The position numbers and the translations under genes were made by a program. The notes beneath the pieces were generated by a model. The model was given only the letters and a program-made list of their open reading frames with translations, was not told the DNA's origin and did not search any database. 32,168 nt of DNA from Candidatus Bathycorpusculum sp. (GTDB lineage: Archaea; Thermoproteota; Bathyarchaeia; Bathyarchaeales; Bathycorpusculaceae), in assembly GCA_009787585.1 (NCBI GenBank), contig WQSY01000003.1, positions 1-32,168 on the forward strand, in the 5' to 3' direction. The number at the start of each line of letters is the position of its first letter. Position 1 is the first letter of the stretch. Shown here piece after piece: positions 25,472 to 32,168 of the stretch.

Positions 25472-27238
25472 TTACCTCATGTTTAACTCTAATGTTTCAA
25501 AATGCTCGCGCATTCGTTTATCTATATCGTCAATCATAGTTAGGTTGTCGTTTGTTATGTTGGTTTTTATACGCATGATTTCTTCAATTACAGGTAAAGC
25601 AGTTATTTTAGTAATAGGTAACCCTTTGTTTATGACATTGTCTGCTAAATGGTGAAAGTCTAGAACTATTTTTAACATTTTGAACTGTTTATTAGGGCTG
25701 CAATAGGTGTCAACGGCGTTTAACGCGTTTTGTTGCAATATAGCAACACGGATAATTCTTGCGGTTTCCAAAATTAAACGTTGCTTACCAGGTAATGCCT
25801 CAGGGCCAACTAGTTTTACAATGTTTTTTAGTTCATCTTCAGCCTCCAAAATGCGCATAGCTTCTTCACGACAATTAGCCCATTCTTTGTCAACTGTTTG
25901 ATGCCACCACTCGGCAAGATCTCCAACATAGCCGCTGTAGCTATCCATCCAGTTAATAGAGGGATAATGCCTTGCATTTGCTAATTCAGAGTCTAGGGCC
26001 CAGAAAACGCTGGTAAACCGTTTAGTATGTTGAGTTACAGGTTCAGAAAAGTCGCCCCCCGGTGGAGAAACTGCACCGACGGCACATATAGAGCCAACGC
26101 GTTTATCAGAACCTAAGGCTTCAACGACACCTGTACGTTCATAAAACTCGGCTAGTCTTGAGGGTAAATAGCTAGGAAACCCTTCTTCCGCAGGCATTTC
26201 TTCAAGTCTGCCGGAGAGTTCTCTTAGAGCTTCAGCCCATCGACTAGTTGAGTCAGCCATTAAAGCAACAGCGTAGCCCATATCTCGATAATACTCTGCT
26301 AGAGCAATTCCCGTGTAAATACTAGCCTCACGCGCACTAACGGGCATGTTACTAGTGTTTGCAATAAGAATGGTGCGTTCCATAAGGGGGTGACCCGTTG
26401 TTGGGTCAGTTAATTTTGGAAAACTATCTAGTACGTCAACCATTTCATTGCCACGTTCGCCACAGCCAACGTAGATAATAACGTTTGCATCAGACCATTT
26501 GGCGAGTTGCTGTTGAGTAACAGTTTTACCCGCACCAAAAGGACCCGGAATAGCCGCGCTTCCACCTTTAGCTAATGGGAAAAAGGTGTCAATAACTCTT
26601 TGACCAGTAATTAGGGGTGTAAATACAGATAGTCGTTTTTTGTGTGGACGGGGAATTCTAACAGGCCATTTTTGTAACATTTGAATGTCAGTTTTTTTGC
26701 CATTTGACTCCGTTATTGTTACAATTACGTCAATTACGGTATAGTTGCCCTTTGGCACAACACTTGTAATGGTGCCTGAAATATTGTATGGTACAAGAAC
26801 GCGGTGTTCGACAAGAGCAGTTTCTTGAACGGTACCAATGACATCACCGCCTAAAACGGTATCACCAGTTTTTACTTTAGGCACAAAGGCCCATTTTTTG
26901 TCTCGTGAGAGGGATGTTACTCCTTGGACAGGCTTGATAAAAGCTCCTGTTAATTCTTGTAACGTTTCAAGAGGGCGGGCAATGCCATCGAAAACACGAC
27001 CTAATAAGCCAGGACCTAATTCTACAGATAACGGAGACCCAGTTCCTGTGACGAGATCATTTAATTTTAGCCCTGTAGTGTTTTGGTACACTTGAATTGT
27101 AGCTTTATCGCCAGATAAACGGATAACCTCGCCAATTAAGCCCGCTTCGCCTACTTGAACAATTTCATGCATAACAATATCAGTCATACCTATAGCTTCT
27201 ATAACTGGACCGGCAACTCTACATACTTTACCTACCAT
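25472..27238 (-). CDS. atpA: A-type ATP synthase subunit A (catalytic)
   Basis: 588 residues, normal. Catalytic Walker A GPFGAGKT at 232-239, the non-homologous insertion domain at about 110-190 that distinguishes A/V-type from F-type catalytic subunits, [10 protein letters not shown] near 259, [16 protein letters not shown], and the [13 protein letters not shown] block around 395. It makes or splits ATP at the A/B interface. No intein is present, although this gene carries one in some archaea. The ATG follows the atpE stop directly (TAAATG), with GAGG inside the end of atpE. Confidence 0.98.
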   Translation of the reverse strand: MVGKVCRVAGPVIEAIGMTDIVMHEIVQVGEAGLIGEVIRLSGDKATIQVYQNTTGLKLNDLVTGTGSPLSVELGPGLLGRVFDGIARPLETLQELTGAFIKPVQGVTSLSRDKKWAFVPKVKTGDTVLGGDVIGTVQETALVEHRVLVPYNISGTITSVVPKGNYTVIDVIVTITESNGKKTDIQMLQKWPVRIPRPHKKRLSVFTPLITGQRVIDTFFPLAKGGSAAIPGPFGAGKTVTQQQLAKWSDANVIIYVGCGERGNEMVDVLDSFPKLTDPTTGHPLMERTILIANTSNMPVSAREASIYTGIALAEYYRDMGYAVALMADSTSRWAEALRELSGRLEEMPAEEGFPSYLPSRLAEFYERTGVVEALGSDKRVGSICAVGAVSPPGGDFSEPVTQHTKRFTSVFWALDSELANARHYPSINWMDSYSGYVGDLAEWWHQTVDKEWANCREEAMRILEAEDELKNIVKLVGPEALPGKQRLILETARIIRVAILQQNALNAVDTYCSPNKQFKMLKIVLDFHHLADNVINKGLPITKITALPVIEEIMRIKTNITNDNLTMIDDIDKRMREHFETLELNMR

Positions 27239-27859
27239 TTAAATCGCCTCAAACATTTTTTTTGCTACTTCAACACGTAAAGTAGGTTTAAGTTCCTGTA
27301 ATATACTATCTAAAGTAGCATCGAAAAATAGTTTATTATCAAATGTGTGAATTCTGCAGCCACCGATGTAATTTTCAATTTTTTCAGATAATCGCAAGTC
27401 AAGTTGTAGCTTTGCAGATAAAGTGGCTAATGCATGTTGAGCTAGCCATTTATGGTCTTTATCATTTACTTGTAGAACCAAACTTTTTTGGTCAAGCCGT
27501 TTGGCTGCAACTTCTATTGTTTTAAAGATATAGTCATGATATTTTTCACTTGTAACAAAGTCTTTGAGTTTAACAAGAACTTTTTCAAATGCCTCATCTA
27601 TAGAGTCGTCTTTAGCTTGAAGTAGACTATTTCGCATGTCTACTTCGGTTACAGAGGCGATTTTTCGTGTTTCAGAGACAATTTTTGCGTTTGTCTGACT
27701 GAGTATTTCTTGACAATATTGTTCTGCTTTCTTAGTAGCTGTAAGCAGAGTTTCTTTTGCCGTGTTTTCAGCTTCTAAGAGCACAGTTTCTGCTTCTTTT
27801 TTAGCAGCACCAATTACTTCAGTTGCTATCGCCGAAACACTATTTTTGACGTCCAACAT
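27239..27859 (-). CDS. atpE: A-type ATP synthase subunit E (peripheral stalk)
   Basis: 206 residues. The N-terminal half is a long Ala/Glu/Lys helix (KKEAETVLLEAENTAKETLL), the coiled coil of the stator; the C-terminal half carries the family block GGCRIHTFDNKLFFDATLDS. Usually pairs with subunit H, which is not in the window. The ATG follows the atpF stop directly and has GGTGA upstream. It begins where the head-binding stalk must be assembled before A and B, matching archaeal gene order. Confidence 0.92.
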   Translation of the reverse strand: MLDVKNSVSAIATEVIGAAKKEAETVLLEAENTAKETLLTATKKAEQYCQEILSQTNAKIVSETRKIASVTEVDMRNSLLQAKDDSIDEAFEKVLVKLKDFVTSEKYHDYIFKTIEVAAKRLDQKSLVLQVNDKDHKWLAQHALATLSAKLQLDLRLSEKIENYIGGCRIHTFDNKLFFDATLDSILQELKPTLRVEVAKKMFEAI

Positions 27860-28174
27860 TTATTCACCTTGCTGTGATGATAATATTTTACCGATAATAT
27901 CAGATAACTGAACCTTATTTGAATGCTTCTTACTTGAAGGTATCTCAACAATTAGGGGGCTTGTGCATTCTAAACGTACATAATCAATTTTTTTGCGGAT
28001 AGAGGGTTCGTTTGAAAATGTGTCACTTACTATTAGAATAGCTATATCTGTGCGTTTTAACGCGTTAGTTAAAGCTTTTTCGGTTTCATCAAGAGAAGTT
28101 ACCTCTACGCCGTCAACACCTACTGAACGAAAGCCAGTAAGCATATCGTTATCCCCGATTACGTAACCAATCAT
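27860..28174 (-). CDS. atpF: A-type ATP synthase subunit F (central stalk)
   Basis: 104 residues, normal. MIGYVIGDNDMLTGFRSVGV and the middle DIAILIVSDTFS with IRKKID are the usual blocks of subunit F, a CheY-like domain that binds subunit D in the rotor. First gene of the minus-strand cluster. Its ATG has no strong ribosome binding site, so a leaderless start is possible. Only 62 bases separate it from the divergent atpI. Confidence 0.93.
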   Translation of the reverse strand: MIGYVIGDNDMLTGFRSVGVDGVEVTSLDETEKALTNALKRTDIAILIVSDTFSNEPSIRKKIDYVRLECTSPLIVEIPSSKKHSNKVQLSDIIGKILSSQQGE

Positions 28175-28236
28175 TCCATTAATCGCCAGATATACCCTTA
28201 AATCTAAGAGGTGTAACTTTAGTTTTTGTCATAAAA
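28175..28236. promoter_or_regulatory. divergent promoter region atpF / atpI
   Basis: A 62-base gap must hold both promoters. AGATATACCC followed by TTAAATC (about 28188-28204) offers TATA-like boxes for both directions, overlapping each other: the plus-strand one would start atpI near 28222, and the minus-strand GATTTAAGG would start atpF at or near its ATG. A GAGGTG at 28209-28214 lies too far from the atpI ATG to serve as its ribosome binding site. Confidence 0.4.
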
Positions 28237-30318
28237 ATGTTGCTACCTGAAAGAATGATTTCAACATCAGTTACATGTGTGAAAAAAGATGTTGAAGAAG
28301 TACTGGAAACGTTAAGTAACTTTGGCGAGTTCCACATTATTAAAGAAGCACAAGATGACATCGACCGTTCTGAATATAGAATTATTATTCAAAAGGTTGA
28401 GGAGGCCATCATTAATGTTGATGCTTTAATCAAACAGTTTGCCAATGAAAAAGCAGGCGTATTTGACTTATTTAAAGAGGACAAGACGACAAAAACTGTT
28501 GTAACAGCAAGTAATTGGCAAAGTTTGGCAGAGACAACCATGCAGAAAATTACCACTGTTTTTAAAGAAACAGAAGAGTTGAAAACTGTTTTAACCAGTT
28601 TAGGCAGAGAGAAAGAACAACTTGTCCAAGTTAAAGATAAATTGTCTATCATGGAGACTATAAACGCAGATTTTGCATCCATGAAAGAATTAAATTTAAT
28701 TCACGCCATTTTTGCAAGTGTACCTACAAGAAACATTGAAGGTCTACAAACAGCCCTTGCAAGTAAACCTGTGTATATTAACCACAGTAAACTAGGAAAA
28801 GATTCAAACTTTATCTGTGTAGCAACCCCTGACGCACATTACACTAATGTGGATAAAATTTTAAAAACCTATCATGCTGAAACTTTTCAGATTCCCAAAG
28901 ATTTACCTGACAACACAACTAGTGCAATTGAAGAGGTAAACAGTAAATTAAAAATTAACGCTGAAAAAGAAAAAGAGCTTTTAGAAAAAATAAGCAAAAT
29001 AGGCGAGGCAAACAAGAAAGATTTTGCTGTTTGGAAAGAAACTGTGGAAAACTTTTTGTTATTATTTAGTACAAAAGCAGAAATTGTACAATCAGGACCC
29101 TATGCAACCATTAAAGGCTTTATCCCCGAAACAAGATTTAAAGAGCTAAGCGGGGAATTAAATAAAACCCTTTGTGGAAAAATAGTTGTAATAAAAGAAG
29201 AAGACTCTGCAAAAGAAAAAGAAGACATAGGCGAGCATGGACAGCAAACGCCAGTTAAAGTAATGCCGCCTACAAAAATAAAAAATAACAGATTTGTTAA
29301 ACCCTTTGAGGAGTTAACAAAACTTTACGGATTACCAAAATACAACGAAATAGACCCCACACCCATTATGGCGATAACCTTTCCAATTCTTTTTGGACTA
29401 ATGTTTGGTGATCTAGGACACGGTTTACTCTTACTTATAGGCGGCTTAATAATTGGCAAACTGTTAAAGAAAAATCAAGGCATGAAAAACTTGTGCTACA
29501 TCATGGCCGCCTGCGGTATAGCCGCATGCGTTACAGGAGTACTATTTGGCGAATTCTTTGGCCAACAAGTATTTGCACCCCTATGGTATAGCCCAGCAGA
29601 GGACATATTTAACTTTCTAATCTTCTGCATGTACGTAGGCATAGCACAAATAATTATAGGCATAGCCCTAGAAATGGTCAATTATCTAGTTAACCATAAA
29701 GTAGCTGACGCATTACTAACTGCGGTGCCAAAAATAGCCTTCTTCATAGGCGGCATATACGTAATATATAATTACCAATTAGACTTCGCCGCTTGGCTAA
29801 ACGGACCGATACTTGCAGCCATAATACCCTTCATAATACTAGTCATAGGCAAACCCGTATATTTGGCAATAGCAAAACCTGCAAAAACCTCAGGCGAACA
29901 TGAAGAAATGGACAGCATCACAAACAGACTCTTTGAAGGCGGAGACTTTTTCACAAGACTCTTAGGTAACACCATATCATACTCAAGAATTCTAGCCCTA
30001 CTCATGGCACACTGGGCCCTAATGCTAGTAGTCTACGAAATTGCAAACATTGTAGGCACCGCATCAATACTAACCATGATACTTAGCACCATAATAATCA
30101 TTGTTGGAAACATTTTCGTACTTGCCCTAGAAGGACTAATAGTATTCATCCACACCCTAAGATTACACTTCTACGAATGGTTCAGCAAATTCTACCTAGG
30201 CACAGGAACAGAATTCAAACCCTTCAAAAAGAAACACACATACACAAACGTAGTCTTCGACAAAGAAACAGAAAAACAAGAAACAAACAACAAACAACAA
30301 ACAACAAACAACAAATAA
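28237..30318 (+). CDS. atpI: A-type ATP synthase subunit I (subunit a, membrane stator)
   Basis: 693 residues. N-terminal cytosolic half (to about 365): the start MLLPERMISTSVTC is the family's usual one, followed by long coiled-coil arms with GAN-like alpha/beta lobes that bind the peripheral stalks. C-terminal half: seven to eight membrane helices, from PIMAITFPILFGLMFGDLGH onward, including GNTISYSRILALLMAH and the helix with LEGLIVFIHTLRLHFYEWFS, which holds the arginines facing the c-ring, then FYLGTGTEFKPF. The protein ends in a Lys/Gln/Asn/Thr-only tail of about 18 residues. It is transcribed away from the rest of the cluster. Codon use changes sharply between the halves: the second prefers ATA, CTA, GCC and GGC, and C exceeds G. 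Subunit C is not found beside it. Confidence 0.95.
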   Translation: MLLPERMISTSVTCVKKDVEEVLETLSNFGEFHIIKEAQDDIDRSEYRIIIQKVEEAIINVDALIKQFANEKAGVFDLFKEDKTTKTVVTASNWQSLAETTMQKITTVFKETEELKTVLTSLGREKEQLVQVKDKLSIMETINADFASMKELNLIHAIFASVPTRNIEGLQTALASKPVYINHSKLGKDSNFICVATPDAHYTNVDKILKTYHAETFQIPKDLPDNTTSAIEEVNSKLKINAEKEKELLEKISKIGEANKKDFAVWKETVENFLLLFSTKAEIVQSGPYATIKGFIPETRFKELSGELNKTLCGKIVVIKEEDSAKEKEDIGEHGQQTPVKVMPPTKIKNNRFVKPFEELTKLYGLPKYNEIDPTPIMAITFPILFGLMFGDLGHGLLLLIGGLIIGKLLKKNQGMKNLCYIMAACGIAACVTGVLFGEFFGQQVFAPLWYSPAEDIFNFLIFCMYVGIAQIIIGIALEMVNYLVNHKVADALLTAVPKIAFFIGGIYVIYNYQLDFAAWLNGPILAAIIPFIILVIGKPVYLAIAKPAKTSGEHEEMDSITNRLFEGGDFFTRLLGNTISYSRILALLMAHWALMLVVYEIANIVGTASILTMILSTIIIIVGNIFVLALEGLIVFIHTLRLHFYEWFSKFYLGTGTEFKPFKKKHTYTNVVFDKETEKQETNNKQQTTNNK
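30284..30317 (+). repeat. AAC/AAAC simple repeat at the end of atpI
   Basis: Repeats of CAAACAA/AACAA encode the Asn/Gln/Lys/Thr tail of subunit I, and similar A/C-only sequence continues past the stop. Such tracts slip easily, so the tail length may vary between strains. Confidence 0.6.
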
Positions 30319-30356
30319 ACACCAACAACACCAAAACAGCAACTACAACATCAACC

Positions 30357-30362
30357 TTTTTT
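30357..30362 (+). terminator. T-tract after atpI
   Basis: CC followed by six T and a T-rich GTTAATATTTA, 39 bases after the atpI stop, in otherwise A/C-rich DNA. It fits an archaeal oligo-T terminator. Confidence 0.35.
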
Positions 30363-30478
30363 GTTAATATTTAGCGTTTCTGACGGTAACTAATTTTGTA
30401 GACAACTAAGACGCATAGTTCTTCACCAAACAAATGATACGTGTTGCACAAAGCAAAGTTTGATCAACATGAGTAAAC

Positions 30479-30515
30479 GCCAAAGTTTATAGTAAAACTC
30501 TGCCAAAGTTTATAG
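30479..30515 (+). repeat. 14-bp direct repeat upstream of the DUF4143-type ATPase gene
   Basis: GCCAAAGTTTATAG occurs exactly at 30479-30492 and 30502-30515, 23 bases apart; a weaker copy (GCAAAGTTTGAT) lies near 30453. Each holds a TATA-like TTTATAG. The second would place transcription start near 30538, ahead of the ATG at 30568, so the pair may be a promoter with a duplicated operator. The remaining gap to the ATG holds GGGGT, a good ribosome binding site. Confidence 0.55.
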
Positions 30516-30567
30516 CGGACTGTTAACAAAGTTAAAAGTTAGATTATAATTTAAAGGGGTAGAAAAG

Positions 30568-31836
30568 ATGAATAATACTTATCTTACCCGTGTTTCAGAT
30601 GAAAAACTAGCTCTTCTTTTACAAGCCAAGGGAGCTGTTTTAATAGAGGGCCCAAAATGGTGTGGTAAAACAAGTTCGGCTCAGGAGAAAGCGAAAAGCG
30701 TTTTATATATGCAAGACCCAGATACCTCAAAAGCAAATATGCTAACAGCTAAAACCAAACCATCTTTATTATTAGAGGGTAAAACGCCACGTTTACTAGA
30801 TGAATGGCAAATGGCACCTGAGCTTTGGAATGCTGTTAGGTTTGCTGTTGATAATCGTCGTCAAAATGGTCAATTTATCTTAACAGGCTCTGTTGTTGCA
30901 ACAAGAACAGCTGATATGCACACAGGAACGGGTAGGATTGCACGTATGAAAATGCGGACAATGTCTTTGTTTGAAACAGGTGATTCCAATGGCGATATTT
31001 CTCTTGAGAGGTTATTTAACGGCAAGGAAAAGGGGGAAAGTAGATCTAATATTTCTATTGAGCAAATGGCTTTTTTGATAAATCGTGGGGGTTGGCCCGC
31101 TGTTGCGCAAGAAAAGAGTGAAAAAATCGCGTTAGCCACGGCTAATGATTATTTAGAGGCAATTGCTAACGAGGATATTTCAAGAGCAGATGGAATTGAA
31201 AAAAATCCCAGCAGAGTTAAAGCCCTGTTACGCTCGTTGGCTAGAAATATATCGTCAGAGGCAAGAGTTTCAACTATTTTAAATGATTTATCAAAGAATG
31301 ACGAAACACTCTCACAGGTTACAATTGTTCAATACATTGATGCTTTAAAGAAAATTTTTGTTATTGAAGATTTGCCTGCTTGGAGCGCTAAACTGCGTTC
31401 TAAAACGGCGATTCGGACAACTGCTAAGAGACATTTTGTTGACCCCTCTATAGCTACCGCGGCCCTTAGGGCAACGCCTAAGAAATTGTTATCAGACTTT
31501 GAAACCTTTGGTTTGCTCTTTGAGTCATTATGCATAAGGGACTTGAGAGTTTACGCTGAGAGTCTAGATGGGCAGGTTTATCATTATCGTGATAAAAATG
31601 GTTTAGAGATTGACAGCGTTATTGAGCTTGCAGATGGTCGTTGGGGTGCTGTTGAAGTTAAAATGGGAGCAGGCGAAGTTGAAGAGGCTTCAGAGGCTTT
31701 GTTAAAACTACAAAAAGTTGTGGACATTGAAAAAATGAATACCCCCTCATTTCTAATGGTACTCACAGCTACGGAGTATGCGTTTCAAATGGATAATGGC
31801 ATATGGGTTGTACCCGTGGGGTGTTTAAAAAACTAG
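30568..31836 (+). CDS. DUF4143-type AAA ATPase with PD-(D/E)XK-like C-terminus
   Basis: 422 residues of the DUF4143/COG1373 group. AAA part: Walker A GPKWCGKTS at 28-36, Walker B RLLDEWQ at 75-81, sensor FILTGS at 103-108, then HTGTGRIARMKMR. The C-terminal DUF4143 domain ends with HYRDKNGLEIDSVIE and WGAVEVKMG: E347/D349 and E363-x-K365 match the PD-(D/E)XK nuclease-like core. Physiological role unknown; such genes are numerous and mobile in gut bacteria and archaea, often as lone genes, so transfer is plausible. It has its own promoter region with a direct repeat and a strong ribosome binding site (GGGGT, seven bases before ATG). Codons are richer in G than those of the neighbouring atpI. 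No partner antitoxin or methylase beside it. Confidence 0.85.
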   Translation: MNNTYLTRVSDEKLALLLQAKGAVLIEGPKWCGKTSSAQEKAKSVLYMQDPDTSKANMLTAKTKPSLLLEGKTPRLLDEWQMAPELWNAVRFAVDNRRQNGQFILTGSVVATRTADMHTGTGRIARMKMRTMSLFETGDSNGDISLERLFNGKEKGESRSNISIEQMAFLINRGGWPAVAQEKSEKIALATANDYLEAIANEDISRADGIEKNPSRVKALLRSLARNISSEARVSTILNDLSKNDETLSQVTIVQYIDALKKIFVIEDLPAWSAKLRSKTAIRTTAKRHFVDPSIATAALRATPKKLLSDFETFGLLFESLCIRDLRVYAESLDGQVYHYRDKNGLEIDSVIELADGRWGAVEVKMGAGEVEEASEALLKLQKVVDIEKMNTPSFLMVLTATEYAFQMDNGIWVVPVGCLKN

Positions 31837-31912
31837 TAAGCAGTCTTCAAAAAGTTAACAGATAACAACCAACTATAAACGTGCTCTATCAGGCACACAA
31901 AAATGGCCTTCG

Positions 31913-31919
31913 TTTTTTT
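31913..31919 (+). terminator. T-tract after the DUF4143-type gene
   Basis: Seven T about 75 bases after the stop, preceded by a weak GTGC/GCAC stem near 31881-31896. It fits an archaeal terminator for the lone ATPase gene. Confidence 0.35.
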
Positions 31920-31998
31920 AGGCGCGTACACTATAGGTTCTTCTCTAATCGGGTCTACAAAAAATGAGTTTGTTATATGTTAATAATACAACCTTGCA

Positions 31999-32059
31999 AA
32001 TGTAACAATTAATGTCTCTATGGCACAAGCCAGCCCTTGTTTGTGGCAATTGTTACATT
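31999..32059. repeat. 12-bp perfect inverted repeat around a 37-bp core
   Basis: AATGTAACAATT (31999-32010) is matched by AATTGTTACATT (32048-32059). The core contains a smaller ACAAG/CTTGT stem. It could be a long hairpin, the ends of a tiny mobile element, or a two-site operator. The rest of 31837-32168, the right edge of the window, contains no supportable gene. Confidence 0.55.
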
Positions 32060-32168
32060 ATAACTAGCACTACAACGAACACAACTTGAATGCAATGCCA
32101 CTGTAGATATAGCAAAGGTATTTTTGACAGATAATGATTGAGAAAAGATCATTCTTCCATGATACTTC

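Noticed and set aside
30319-30567. CRISPR-like reading of the short repeats before the DUF4143-type gene
   Set aside because: Only two exact 14-base copies with a nine-base gap and no cas genes; not a CRISPR array.

Overview
The window reads as chromosomal DNA of an anaerobic archaeon of the TACK side of the tree. Seen directly: an archaeal EF-1 alpha that carries the longer [12 protein letters not shown]-type segment between switch II and NKMD (the 'eocyte' insertion, absent from euryarchaeal EF-1 alpha), an A-type (archaeal) ATP synthase, a four-subunit ferredoxin-dependent 2-oxoacid oxidoreductase, and a helicase-less XPF nuclease. The DNA is AT-rich, uses clear Shine-Dalgarno sites (GAGG/GGTGA) and has many TTG starts. 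A Bathyarchaeia-like host, perhaps from a gut, is my inference only; no search was possible.

Layout. 1-2257: minus-strand small genes and the N-terminal part of a CARDB surface protein running off the left edge. 2319-12630: a long minus-strand operon, transcribed from about 12.65 kb leftward: fused ChlI/ChlD chelatase motor, a 68-codon ORF, BtuC-type permease, BtuD-type ATPase, CobN chelatase, CbiZ cobinamide amidohydrolase, then a DrrAB-type ABC exporter. Most junctions overlap by 4 bases. Together these describe corrinoid import, corrinoid salvage and metal insertion. 12910-12987: tRNA-Pro(CGG) with an encoded CCA. 13086-14262: two linked envelope genes of unknown function. 14320-17164: XPF-type nuclease, a DUF3786 protein and EF-1 alpha. 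17314-20490: porG-porD-porA-porB.

20491-21176 is a long non-coding stretch with a terminator-like hairpin, a run of nine C and one doubtful small ORF. 21177-22145 (+) encodes a membrane-anchored beta-solenoid surface protein. 22343-22685 (+) holds a previously unlisted wreck of an IS66-like transposase N-terminus, readable only across three frames. 22905-28174 (-) is the A-type ATP synthase cluster F-E-A-B-D-K, with the stator/membrane subunit I transcribed divergently (28237-30318 +). Subunits C and H are not in the window. 30568-31836 (+) is a DUF4143-type ATPase with a PD-(D/E)XK-like C-terminus, flanked by short direct and inverted repeats.

Physiology, by inference: pyruvate oxidation to acetyl-CoA with ferredoxin reduction, a probably proton-coupled ATP synthase, and dependence on cobamides for corrinoid enzymes. 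I found no CRISPR array, no rRNA and no intact mobile element. The items most worth a second look are the corrinoid operon with its odd companions, the IS66 relic, the 34-bp duplication of the end of atpK, and the abrupt codon and GC-skew switch inside atpI.
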